Shown: positions 16,329-24,071 of the stretch, in pieces
Numbering within the stretch: the stretch's first letter is position 1
Layout: every line of letters starts with the position of its first letter
Source of the DNA: Pseudomonadota bacterium
GTDB taxonomy: Bacteria; Desulfobacterota; Binatia; UBA9968
Assembly (NCBI GenBank): GCA_021324155.1
Contig: JAJPJQ010000030.1
Span: forward strand, 29,204 to 93,203
Length of the DNA stretch: 64,000 nt
Direction: 5' to 3'
The notes under the pieces: model-generated
The model's database searches: none
The model's input: only the letters and a program-made list of their open reading frames with translations
Told to the model about the DNA's origin: nothing
Position numbers and translations under genes: made by a program

Positions 16329-16454
16329 AAACCGCCCGCGCGCCGCCCAGATTGGCTATCCGGTATTTACCGGCTGAAATTTACTATTTTCACCCGATTG
16401 GCGGTTTGCCGGGCAACGCTTAGGATATTCCCTCGCGGCCGTTATCCGGCCGTT
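16329..16454. promoter_or_regulatory. intergenic region with dyads and direct repeats
   Basis: The gap between the divergent AI-2E transporter and nucleotidyltransferase genes holds several small symmetric elements. There is a perfect 6-bp-arm dyad CCGGTA-TT-TACCGG (16360-16373), a long-range pair AAACCGCC (16329-16336) and GGCGGTTT (16400-16407), and a direct repeat CGGCCGTT at 16436-16443 and 16447-16454 spaced 11 bases, one helical turn. GATTGGC occurs twice (near 16350 and 16396). They may be regulator sites; no known consensus is matched. Confidence 0.3.
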
Positions 16455-16488
16455 CTCAAAATCGGTTCCGGGTTCGGCGGAGGTGATT

Positions 16489-17589
16489 ATGAGGCGACAA
16501 GATCGTTACGGCATCGTGCTGGCGGCGGGAGAAGGAAAACGACTCGCACCGCTCGTGCGTCAGCTCCGCGGCGATTCTCTACCGAAGCAATACGTGACTT
16601 TCATCGGCCGCCGTTCGATGTTGGAGCACACCTTCGCGCGCGCAGAAAAACTTATCCCGCGCGAACGCATTTTCACGGTCATCGCCGAGCATCACACCGA
16701 CTTTTCCTCGGTACGCCGTCAGATCGCGGCATGCGCTCCGGGCACCGTCGTCGCGCAGCCGGAAAACAAGGAAACCGCGGCCGGCATTTTGCTGCCGCTG
16801 ATGCACGTTTACAAAAAAGACCCCGAGGCGTTGGTCGCCGTCTTTCCATCGGACCATTTCATTTTCGAGGAAGATCGGTTCATGAGCCATGTCGCGCTCG
16901 CGTTTCAGGCGGTCGAGCGCAACCCGTCCTTATTCGTCCTGCTCGGAGTAGAGCCGACGGAGGTGCAATCCGAATACGGCTACATCGTGCCGCACGGCGT
17001 CGATGGGGAAAAATGCCCCTCGACGCTCCGGCGCGTGCGGCACTTCGTCGAGAAACCAGATGCGCCGACGGCGGCCGAGCTGATCGGCGGCGGCGCTCTG
17101 TGGAACACGATGGTCATGGTTTTCAAAGCCAAAAATCTGCTCGACATCGTCGCTGGCATCAATCCGGAACTGTCCGCCGCGTTTCAGGAAGTTCTTGTCG
17201 CTATCGGAGAGCCGGACGAAGCAAGCCGAATCCGAGAGATTTACCGGAGGGTCAAGCCGGAAAATTTTTCCAAGGGCATTGTGGAGCAGCTGCCGGCGCG
17301 TCATCCGGCGTGCCTCTCGGTGCTTTCGATGGGCGGCGTGTTGTGGAGTGATTGGGGACTGCCGCGCTCGATCGAATGGGTGCTCAGGAAAATCGACGAG
17401 CAGGAAAGCGCCGATGCCTCGGGAGTTGCTGAGGGGAGGCTCTGGAAAGCCTTCAGCGACCGTTTGCAAATCGGAAGCCAACGCCTCGCGCAGACCGCCG
17501 AGCTCGCCGAGGCGCCAAAGCGAACTGCCCGGCGCCAAGCTTATAAGCGTTACGCCGGCCGCCCCACGGCGACGCCTTCGACCCGTTAG
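16489..17589 (+). CDS. mannose-1-phosphate guanylyltransferase-like nucleotidyltransferase
   Basis: A 366-residue sugar-nucleotide enzyme. The nucleotide-binding signature is A-A-G-E-G-K-R-L-A-P-L near residue 12, with L-P-K-Q-Y about 20 residues later. Next come P-E-N-K-E-T-A-A-G-I, the D in V-F-P-S-D-H-F-I, E-Y-G-Y-I-V and H-F-V-E-K-P-D, the order found in ManC/GMP types. The isomerase (cupin) domain of bifunctional ManC is absent. The ATG at 16489 is favoured by GGAGG at 16478-16482; a GTG two codons earlier is also in frame. The enzyme would make GDP-mannose or a similar nucleotide sugar for surface glycans. Confidence 0.85.
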   Translation: MRRQDRYGIVLAAGEGKRLAPLVRQLRGDSLPKQYVTFIGRRSMLEHTFARAEKLIPRERIFTVIAEHHTDFSSVRRQIAACAPGTVVAQPENKETAAGILLPLMHVYKKDPEALVAVFPSDHFIFEEDRFMSHVALAFQAVERNPSLFVLLGVEPTEVQSEYGYIVPHGVDGEKCPSTLRRVRHFVEKPDAPTAAELIGGGALWNTMVMVFKAKNLLDIVAGINPELSAAFQEVLVAIGEPDEASRIREIYRRVKPENFSKGIVEQLPARHPACLSVLSMGGVLWSDWGLPRSIEWVLRKIDEQESADASGVAEGRLWKAFSDRLQIGSQRLAQTAELAEAPKRTARRQAYKRYAGRPTATPSTR

Positions 17590-17613
17590 TCAAGGGTCTT
17601 TGGAGGTCGATTT

Positions 17614-17907
17614 ATGAGCCGGAAGGCCGAGGATCCCTCCGACGAACAGTCGCTGCCGAGCGAACCGAAACACCGCTTTGTACCGCTCTCGCTCTTCGCT
17701 TCTCCTTCGCCGCCGCAGCCGGCCCACGACTGGGACGCTGTGCTGCGGTGCCATAACTGCGGCGGCCATTTTACCATTCGCAAGCTGCCGCTGAAACGGA
17801 TCGCGCTCGTGCCGCAGATCGCGCCTTGCCCGTATTGCGCGGCGCGCGCCTCCGCGCCGGCGAAGAAGCTGCATCGGATTGTAGATCTGAGACTGGCGAA
17901 AGACTGA
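17614..17907 (+). CDS. small zinc-ribbon protein
   Basis: A 97-residue protein that I do not recognise as a named family. Its C-terminal half has two Cys pairs, L-R-C-H-N-C-G-G-H-F and A-P-C-P-Y-C-A-A-R, the layout of a zinc ribbon. The N-terminal half is proline- and serine-rich and probably disordered. GGAGG (17600-17604) precedes the ATG. It follows the nucleotidyltransferase by 24 nt and may be cotranscribed. Any role in nucleic-acid binding or regulation is inference. Confidence 0.7.
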   Translation: MSRKAEDPSDEQSLPSEPKHRFVPLSLFASPSPPQPAHDWDAVLRCHNCGGHFTIRKLPLKRIALVPQIAPCPYCAARASAPAKKLHRIVDLRLAKD

Positions 17908-17936
17908 GCCGCAAAGCCCCGCGCCGCGCGACTCGG

Positions 17937-18359
17937 TTACGAAAACTTTATATCCAGCGAAAGCGCGCCCGCGCCGCCGATCAGCACAGCGAGCGCCATT
18001 AGAAACAATACGAGGCAGAACTCGATACCGTTGCCCTCGCCGCCGCGATGGGCGAGGAAGAAGCCGTGTTTCCAGTGCGCCTTCCACATAGCGATGAACA
18101 TGAAGATCATGAGGCCGAGTGCGAACGGGCGGACGAGAAATCCGGCGAGCATCGCAAAACTGCCGAAAAATTCCGTAAAAATGCCGAGCGCGCCGATCGG
18201 CTTAGGAATCGCGTAGCGCTCGTTCCACGCACCGATCGTCTTTCCCGCCCCGTTGCGGATCTGCTGCACGCTGTGAGCGAAGAATACAATCGCAAGACCG
18301 AGACGCACGACGGCCATCGCCCAGGACGGCTCGGTCACAAAGACTGAATCGATCATCAT
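17937..18359 (-). CDS. DoxX family membrane protein
   Basis: A 140-residue inner-membrane protein with four hydrophobic segments. The family pattern is visible at the start of TM1 (V-V-R-L-G-L-A-I-V-F-F-A-H-S-V-Q-Q-I) and in the G-A-L-G-I-F-T-E-F-F-G-S-F-A-M-L segment of TM2. A hydrophilic loop W-K-A-H-W-K-H-G-F-F is typical of DoxX proteins. Members associate with quinol oxidase-like or oxidative-stress complexes. It lies next to an MFS exporter on the same strand (48 nt apart). No partner subunit is visible, so a precise role cannot be given. Confidence 0.9.
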   Translation of the reverse strand: MMIDSVFVTEPSWAMAVVRLGLAIVFFAHSVQQIRNGAGKTIGAWNERYAIPKPIGALGIFTEFFGSFAMLAGFLVRPFALGLMIFMFIAMWKAHWKHGFFLAHRGGEGNGIEFCLVLFLMALAVLIGGAGALSLDIKFS

Positions 18360-18407
18360 CGGCCTCCCACTCCTGCCACTGCTCTCGGATGTTTACTTAC
18401 CTGACCA

Positions 18408-19721
18408 TTACTGCGGCTGCTTTGGATCCGCCGATTCGGCGGGTCTAGGATTGCGAAAAGCGCCGACATTGAGAGCCGCGGCCTGGCCGGCGGAACTGCC
18501 GCTGGCGAAAAGCACGCCAACGGCCGCGAGCGCGCAAAGCGCCGCGCAAATCGCCAGCGTGTGGTCGATGCCGATCGCGGCTGCGGAGCTGCCGATCAAA
18601 AGGCCCCCCAACGACCACAGACCCCGGTCCATGAAAAATAGGCTGAGGACACGCCCCAGCAGATGCCGCGGGGTATCGGCCTGGATCGCCGTATTCGACG
18701 AAGCGCGGCCTGCGATGAAGAAAAACCCTGTCAGCATCAGCATGGCGAGTGAAAACGCGAACGAGTGCGAGAAAGCGAAAAGCCCGAGCACGAGCCCGAA
18801 GGCAAGCGCGCAGGAACAGATCCATAGGAGGCTCGGGCTCATCGTTCCCAGTGAGGCGAGCGTGAGCGCGGAGAAAGTGGCGCCTAGGCCGGGCGCGGCG
18901 ACGAGCACGCCGAAGCCGGTCGGCCCCACATGCAGAATGTTGGTGGCAAACATCGGCAGAAAGCGCTGGTACGGCGCGCCGACGAGCGCGATGACGTACG
19001 ACAGCGCGACAATCCAGAAGAGCCGCCGGTTGCCGGTGAGATAGTTGAATCCCTCCTGGATGTCGCTCCAGATGCCGTGCTTATTTTCGGGCGGCTCCCA
19101 GGGCGGCAGCTCCATGATCACGAGCATGCCGATCAATCCGAGGAAACTGAGCGCGTTGAGGAAAAAGCAGCCGGAGACGCCGACGAGCGCGATCAAAATA
19201 CCGCCCGCCGAAGGTCCGATGATTTTGGATAGATTGAACACCGACGATTGCAGCGCGATCGCGTTCATCAGATCTTCGGGCGGCACGAGGCTGTTGACGA
19301 GCGACTGCCGCGCGAGCTGATTCACGGTGTTGACCGCGCCGAGAAAGAAAGCGAGCAAGGCGATGTGCCAGAAGACGACGAAATGAAAGTAAACTAGGAA
19401 CCAGTAGATGAACGCCTGCACCATCCCGAGCGCCTGCGTTAGCATGAGCAGCCGCCGGCGATCGACGCGATCGGCGAGCGCGCCGCCGAGCGCGCCGAAC
19501 ATGAGGCGTGGGACGGTGTCGAAGAAGCCGACGACGCCGAGCAGCACCGGCGAGCGCGTCAGCTCCCACACGAGCCACGCCTGAGCGATATTCTGCATAA
19601 AGTCGCCCGCCGCCGAAACGAACGCGCCGTAGAGTAACAGCCGGAAGTTCCGGTGGCGCATCGAGCGGAGCGTCGCGAAGTTCCAGAGATGTCGGGCCGG
19701 CCGATCGTCGTAGTCGCGCAT
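18408..19721 (-). CDS. MFS transporter (MFS_3/EntS-like)
   Basis: A 437-residue inner-membrane transporter with about twelve hydrophobic segments. It begins with the motif F-R-L-L-L-Y-G-A-F-V-S-x-x-G-D and has the inter-helix loop G-G-A-L-A-D-R-V-D-R-R-R-L-L after TM2. Both are characteristic of the EntS/MFS_3 exporter family. A second conserved point is N-x-L-A-R-Q-S-L-V-N-S-L-V-P-P-E-D-L-M-N-A-I-A. Relatives export enterobactin, macrolides or other small molecules by proton antiport. The substrate is unknown. The C-terminal tail is proline-rich and hydrophilic. Confidence 0.92.
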   Translation of the reverse strand: MRDYDDRPARHLWNFATLRSMRHRNFRLLLYGAFVSAAGDFMQNIAQAWLVWELTRSPVLLGVVGFFDTVPRLMFGALGGALADRVDRRRLLMLTQALGMVQAFIYWFLVYFHFVVFWHIALLAFFLGAVNTVNQLARQSLVNSLVPPEDLMNAIALQSSVFNLSKIIGPSAGGILIALVGVSGCFFLNALSFLGLIGMLVIMELPPWEPPENKHGIWSDIQEGFNYLTGNRRLFWIVALSYVIALVGAPYQRFLPMFATNILHVGPTGFGVLVAAPGLGATFSALTLASLGTMSPSLLWICSCALAFGLVLGLFAFSHSFAFSLAMLMLTGFFFIAGRASSNTAIQADTPRHLLGRVLSLFFMDRGLWSLGGLLIGSSAAAIGIDHTLAICAALCALAAVGVLFASGSSAGQAAALNVGAFRNPRPAESADPKQPQ

Positions 19722-19767
19722 GAAAAGTCTTATGAGAAATTTCGTTCAATACATTATGAGTCAAAAA

Positions 19768-20310
19768 TCAGGAAAAACGAATCTTGTCGAACTCGGTGAT
19801 TTTGAACTTCTCCGCGGCGCCGCCGGGCAGAATCGTGAACTGGTGCAGCGTGAACTCATGCTCGTAGTCGCCGCGCGCGATGAGACCGTCGACAGGGATC
19901 ACCACCTCATAGCCGAACGGGCGCGCGGCGGCGGTCGCTGTGTACAGAACCGCCTGATTGCTCGACGCGCCGCAGACGATCACGGTCTTGATGCCGCGCG
20001 CCGTGAGCAGCGGCTGAAGCTCGCCGCTGTAGAATTTGTCGAAGGCCGGCGGGAAGAGCACCGGCTCGTCCGGTTTTTGAGCGAAGGCGCGCGGCATCCG
20101 CTCCTCGGCCGTGCCCTTGTAACGGTCCGAGGCGGTGTAGACGATGAATATCTTTCGCTCGCGCGCGCGGCGCAGAAATTTCGCCACCGGCTCGACGAGC
20201 TGGTGGCAGCGCTCGTCCGGATTTTCGCAGCGCGCATTCAAATCGAGCACCAGTAATGCGGTCGAGCGCGCGTCCACGGCGACCTCTTTTGGTATCGGCC
20301 GATTCGGCAT
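19768..20310 (-). CDS. isochorismatase-fold protein lacking the catalytic cysteine
   Basis: A 180-residue protein of the isochorismatase/cysteine-hydrolase fold. The Asp (L-L-V-L-D-L-N, about residue 23) and Lys (F-D-K-F-Y-S-G, about residue 92) of the usual triad are kept. At the nucleophile position (family pattern G-x-x-T-x-x-C-V), the sequence reads G-A-S-S-N-Q-A-V, so Cys is replaced by Ala near residue 120. A true isochorismatase such as EntB also lacks this Cys, so catalysis of a different type is possible. It is divergent from the heptosyltransferase gene and 46 nt downstream of no obvious partner. Amidase activity is unlikely. Confidence 0.85.
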   Translation of the reverse strand: MPNRPIPKEVAVDARSTALLVLDLNARCENPDERCHQLVEPVAKFLRRARERKIFIVYTASDRYKGTAEERMPRAFAQKPDEPVLFPPAFDKFYSGELQPLLTARGIKTVIVCGASSNQAVLYTATAAARPFGYEVVIPVDGLIARGDYEHEFTLHQFTILPGGAAEKFKITEFDKIRFS

Positions 20311-20379
20311 GTTTCATCCTCGTGCTGTGCGTGTTTCATTCTGTTTACATTATCTCCATGAAGCGTGTAAATAGTCGAG

Positions 20380-21474
20380 ATGCCGCTGCCTGCGAATTAC
20401 CGGCTCAACAAGCGCATCAGCACGCTCGCCATGCACTTGATGAAGCTCGGCAGCGGCAGGTCGCCGGATGAGCAGGTCAATCTCCGGCGCGAGCCGATCC
20501 GCAAGATCCTCCTCGTGCGTGGGAACTTCCGCATGGGCGATTCCGTTCTCGCGGCGCCGGCGATCTATCTGTTCCGGAAAAACTTCCCCGACGCGACCAT
20601 CGACTTCGTCGGCTCGCCCATGTCGCGCGCCTTATTCGAGAATCTGCCGATCGACCGCCACTACGAGATCACGCGACGCTTTCCCGACGCGATGTGGAGC
20701 TATTTCGCTCTCATCCGGCGCCTGCGCGGGTTTCATTACGATCTGGCGGTCGAGGTGAGCGGCTCGCAGTCGGCGATGGGGGCTTTCCTCGTGGGCTTTT
20801 CCGGCGCGCGCTTTCGCGCCGGGCTGCGCGGCAAGCGCGACCGCTGGCTCAACATCCGCGTTGCCAGGCCCGCCGAGCGCAACAAATATCGCAGCCTCCC
20901 CGCGCTGGTCGCCGCGCTCGGTCTCGAAACGGAAGAGATCTATCCCAAGCTGATCCTCTCCGATGCCGAAAAGGCCGAGGGAAGACGCCATCTCGCCGCC
21001 GCCGGCCTGCCGGAAAGCGGAATCGTCGGCATTTTTACCGGCGGGCGGGTGAGCCGCCTCAAACGCTGGCCGCCGGAAAATTTTGTCGCGCTCGCGGCGG
21101 CGCTGAGAAGCCGCGGCGCTAAAATCGCGCTCTTCGTCGGTCCGGAGGAAAAGGACCTGATCCCTTTTTTCCAAAAAGCGCTCGGCGCGGAGGTGCCGGT
21201 ACTGTTCGAGTCTTCCGTTCGCGGTTTCGCGGCGATGGTCGCCGCCTGCGCGTTGTTCATCACCTGTGACAGCGGGCCGATGCACCTCGCCTGCGCCGTC
21301 GGCACGCGGACGATCGCGATTTTTCAAAAAGCCGATCATCGGCACTGGGGACCGCCGGAAGCGGTTTGCCGCATCGTCTATCAGCCCGGCGGTGCCGCCG
21401 TCGATCAAGTGTTCCAGGCCGCGCTGGAAGAGTTGCCGCGCGCGCAGTCCGGCGGAACGCCGCCGCTCGCTTGA
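20380..21474 (+). CDS. glycosyltransferase family 9 (heptosyltransferase)
   Basis: A 364-residue cytoplasmic or membrane-associated enzyme of the ADP-heptose:LPS heptosyltransferase family. The N-terminal Rossmann half starts I-R-K-I-L-L-V-R-G-N-F-R-M-G-D-S-V-L-A-A. The C-terminal half has the donor-site features G-R-V-S-R-L-K-R-W-P-P-E-N-F and the motif C-D-S-G-P-M-H-L-A-C-A-V-G-T-R. Such enzymes add heptose to the LPS inner core or to autotransporters, consistent with a Gram-negative envelope. A rho-independent terminator follows at 21505-21530. The first 35 residues are basic and have no counterpart in WaaC/WaaF. Confidence 0.92.
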   Translation: MPLPANYRLNKRISTLAMHLMKLGSGRSPDEQVNLRREPIRKILLVRGNFRMGDSVLAAPAIYLFRKNFPDATIDFVGSPMSRALFENLPIDRHYEITRRFPDAMWSYFALIRRLRGFHYDLAVEVSGSQSAMGAFLVGFSGARFRAGLRGKRDRWLNIRVARPAERNKYRSLPALVAALGLETEEIYPKLILSDAEKAEGRRHLAAAGLPESGIVGIFTGGRVSRLKRWPPENFVALAAALRSRGAKIALFVGPEEKDLIPFFQKALGAEVPVLFESSVRGFAAMVAACALFITCDSGPMHLACAVGTRTIAIFQKADHRHWGPPEAVCRIVYQPGGAAVDQVFQAALEELPRAQSGGTPPLA

Positions 21475-21504
21475 CCCTGCGCACCGATCGGTCTATTTTC
21501 TTTT

Positions 21505-21530
21505 GGGGTCGAGCAGACCCCTTTTCTTTA
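21505..21530 (+). terminator. rho-independent terminator after the heptosyltransferase
   Basis: GGGGTC, a five-base loop, GACCCC, then TTTTCTTT: perfect 6-bp stem followed by a T-rich tract, 30 nt after the stop at 21474 and just ahead of the next gene's leader. The position fits termination of the heptosyltransferase transcript. Confidence 0.75.
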
Positions 21531-21549
21531 TTCAACGCCGGAGGTTTTC

Positions 21550-22260
21550 ATGAAAGCCGAGCAATGGCGGAAGGAACTGGGCGATTTGGTGCGGGAGCTT
21601 TTCCTCTCGCCCGAGATGAAGGAATTCTATTCCATTAAAGTCACCAAACCGCGCGCGCAAATCTACCTCGCGCAGCTCGGTATCTACGTCCGCCAGCGGC
21701 GGAACTACTGGCCACAGGTCGCCGCGAACTGCCCCGAGTTCGACGTCAAGCAGAAAATCCTCGCGCACGAGTACGAAGAATTGGTCGAGGACGAGCATTC
21801 CGACAAGGGACACGTCGACCTCGTCGTGCGCCAGGCGCACGAAGTCGGCATGACCGAGAAGGAGCTTTATGGAGCGGCGCCGCTGCCGACCACTAAGGCG
21901 GCGATCTACGCATGGTGGTGGATCGCGCGCAACCGCCCGTGGCAGGAGGCGATCGCCGCCTCGACGATCGCCGAATGGACCAACGACGACCGGCTGCTCG
22001 GCGATATCGGCGGCGGCAACTGCAGCCGGCTCGCGAAAAGCTGGGGCCGGGACCTGGGCTTCCGCCCCGAGCAGATGCCGAATTTCGTCGCGCACAGCAT
22101 CGCCGACGTCAAGCACTCCGACATGTTCCTGCCCGTGCTCGAGAAGCACGTCGCGCCCGGCGGCGAAGCAGGCGTGCTCGCGACGGCGAAAGAATCGATG
22201 GACATCCACCGCGCGTACTTCGGCGGCATGGCGATGGCGATGAACCAACTCCCCAACTGA
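21550..22260 (+). CDS. heme-oxygenase-like diiron protein (TenA/PqqC/CADD superfamily)
   Basis: A 236-residue all-helical protein of the TenA/PqqC/CADD superfamily, often named iron-containing redox enzyme. Probable metal ligands lie in [15 protein letters not shown] (about residues 77-91), a Glu in S-T-I-A-E-W, and D-x-x-H in A-D-V-K-H-S-D near residue 185. The arrangement resembles heme-oxygenase-like diiron oxidases; the ligand assignment is inference. A strong GGAGG at 21538-21542 gives the start. The secreted cyclophilin gene starts 7 nt after its stop and may be coupled. The reaction (oxygenase, lyase or cofactor biosynthesis) is unknown. Confidence 0.8.
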   Translation: MKAEQWRKELGDLVRELFLSPEMKEFYSIKVTKPRAQIYLAQLGIYVRQRRNYWPQVAANCPEFDVKQKILAHEYEELVEDEHSDKGHVDLVVRQAHEVGMTEKELYGAAPLPTTKAAIYAWWWIARNRPWQEAIAASTIAEWTNDDRLLGDIGGGNCSRLAKSWGRDLGFRPEQMPNFVAHSIADVKHSDMFLPVLEKHVAPGGEAGVLATAKESMDIHRAYFGGMAMAMNQLPN

Positions 22261-22267
22261 GGTCAAG

Positions 22268-22861
22268 ATGATCAGAAATATATTTCTCGCAGCCATTGTT
22301 CTCGCATTCGCTCTCAGTTTCGCGCATGCGCAGGAGAAAAAAGGGCCGCTCTACGCGACGATCAAGACGAGCATGGGCGACATCGTCGTGCATCTATTCG
22401 ACGACAAGGCGCCGAAGACGGTCGCCAACTTCGTCGACCTCGCGACGGGAAAGAAGGAATGGACCGATCCTAAAACGGGGCAGAAAGTTAAGCGGCCATT
22501 TTACAATGGAATTATTTTTCACCGCGTCATTCCCGGATTCATGATCCAGGGCGGCGATCCCCTCGGCACCGGATTCGGCGGGCCCGGCTATGATTTCGAG
22601 GATGAGTTCAACTCCGAGTTGCGCCATTCGAAAGCCGGCATCCTATCGATGGCCAATAAAGGCCCGAACACCAACGGCAGCCAGTTCTTCATCACCGTTC
22701 GCGCCGTGCCGCAGCTCGACAATAAGCACGCTGTCTTCGGCGAGGTCGTGAAAGGTCAGGACGTCGTCGTCGCCATCAGCCAAACGCCGCGCGACCCCAA
22801 CGACAAGCCGCTCAAGGATGTGGTGATTAAGGAAATCGTCGTCAGCCGCGGCAGCTACTAG
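22268..22861 (+). CDS. peptidyl-prolyl cis-trans isomerase, cyclophilin type, secreted
   Basis: A 197-residue cyclophilin with a signal peptide ([21 protein letters not shown], cleaved before Q-E-K). The catalytic and binding residues are visible: [14 protein letters not shown], the F-E-D-E-F loop, [15 protein letters not shown] and H-A-V-F-G-E-V. It therefore folds proteins in the periplasm. Length and motifs match bacterial PpiA-like proteins. It lies 7 nt behind the diiron-like gene. Its stop overlaps by 4 bases the stop of the convergent acyl-CoA enzyme. Confidence 0.95.
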   Translation: MIRNIFLAAIVLAFALSFAHAQEKKGPLYATIKTSMGDIVVHLFDDKAPKTVANFVDLATGKKEWTDPKTGQKVKRPFYNGIIFHRVIPGFMIQGGDPLGTGFGGPGYDFEDEFNSELRHSKAGILSMANKGPNTNGSQFFITVRAVPQLDNKHAVFGEVVKGQDVVVAISQTPRDPNDKPLKDVVIKEIVVSRGSY

Positions 22862-23997
22862 AGGCCCGCGGCGCGGAATTTTTCTTCCAGCGGGTGAGGA
22901 CCGTCATGCGGTGAGAAATACCGCGCGGCATCTGCATCGACTACACCCGCCAGCACTGGAGGATTCCAGCGCGGCCGGTTGTCCCTATCGATGAGCCGCG
23001 CGCGCACGCCCTCGACGAAGTCCGAGCGCTCGCAGAACCGGATCGCCATGTCCCATTCGCGCAGAAAAGCGTCTCTAAGCGCCAGCGTCCGTCCGCCGCG
23101 AAGCTGCTCGAAGACGACCCTGGCGGACGTTGGCGAACCGGCGGTGTAGCCCCGGACTGCCCGCTCGATCCACTCATCATTCCCGCTCCAGCTCCGAAGC
23201 TTCCCGTCGGTCCCCTCGATCGTATTTTCCCCGACGAGCCGCTCGATCGTATCGCGGCGCCGCCATAACTCCGATTTTTCTACCGGTGCCGTCTCGCATA
23301 GGCGAACAAGAAACTTTCTCAGTGTGTCTTTGTTTTTCTTTTCGTCTGTGCTCCAGGCGAGGTCGAGCAAGCCGGAGAACACAGCGCTCTTTTGTTCCGC
23401 GCGCGCGAGCGCGTCGGCCATGCCGAGCGCCACGGCGTCGTCACCGGTGAAATGAGCGCCGGTGAGGCCGAGAAACAGGCCGATGTGGTGGGGCAGGCGG
23501 CTCAAAAAGTATGTCGCGCCCACGTCGGGAAAAAGACCGATCGCGACCTCGGGCATCGCGAGCGCCGTACGCTCGGTAACGATCCGGTCGGACGCGCCGT
23601 TCATGACACCGATGCCGCCGCCCAGCGTGATGCCGTCGGCCCAGCAGAGGATCGGCTTCGGATAGGCGTGGATCAGATAATCGACGAAATACTCCGTCGT
23701 GAAGTATTCACGCGCGAGAGCGAGGCCCTCCGGTTTAGCCAGCGCGAGCGCCAGGCTTTTCACGTCACCGCCCGCGCAAAACGCGCGCTCAAAACCGCTG
23801 TGGAGCACGATGCAGGCGATCTCTTCGCGCCCGCGCCAATCGAGCAGCTTGCCGCCGATTGCGGCGAGCATCGGTAGGTCGAGCGCGTTGAGCGCGCGTG
23901 AGTTCTCGAGCGCAATGAAGCCGATTCCGAAGCGCCCGGCGCGTTCTTCCGTAAAACGGACCTTGGGTTCCGCTGCGCCGCTTTGAGCGTTCGCCAT
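22858..23997 (-). CDS. enoyl-CoA hydratase/isomerase family, 3-hydroxyisobutyryl-CoA hydrolase-like
   Basis: A crotonase-fold enzyme of 379 residues. The CoA-binding and oxyanion parts are [11 protein letters not shown] and G-I-T-L-G-G-G-I-G. The segment [16 protein letters not shown] holds the Glu and Asp expected for 3-hydroxyisobutyryl-CoA hydrolase of valine degradation, and the length also fits that subfamily rather than plain hydratases (about 260). I use the ATG at 23997, since an in-frame start at 24066 would add 23 residues and nearly touch the divergent PolX-like gene. Confidence 0.9.
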   Translation of the reverse strand: MANAQSGAAEPKVRFTEERAGRFGIGFIALENSRALNALDLPMLAAIGGKLLDWRGREEIACIVLHSGFERAFCAGGDVKSLALALAKPEGLALAREYFTTEYFVDYLIHAYPKPILCWADGITLGGGIGVMNGASDRIVTERTALAMPEVAIGLFPDVGATYFLSRLPHHIGLFLGLTGAHFTGDDAVALGMADALARAEQKSAVFSGLLDLAWSTDEKKNKDTLRKFLVRLCETAPVEKSELWRRRDTIERLVGENTIEGTDGKLRSWSGNDEWIERAVRGYTAGSPTSARVVFEQLRGGRTLALRDAFLREWDMAIRFCERSDFVEGVRARLIDRDNRPRWNPPVLAGVVDADAARYFSPHDGPHPLEEKFRAAGL

Positions 23998-24071
23998 ACG
24001 GCGACTATATATCGTTTGTCCGGATTTGACATCCGGCTTGCCGCCGCCGCGACGGGCGGTTATCATTATTC

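Noticed and set aside
18408..20310. MFS exporter plus isochorismatase-fold protein as a siderophore (enterobactin-type) locus
   Set aside because: The EntS-like and isochorismatase-like families suggested it, but no NRPS, EntA/C/E or siderophore receptor is near, and the genes are separate families with broad roles.
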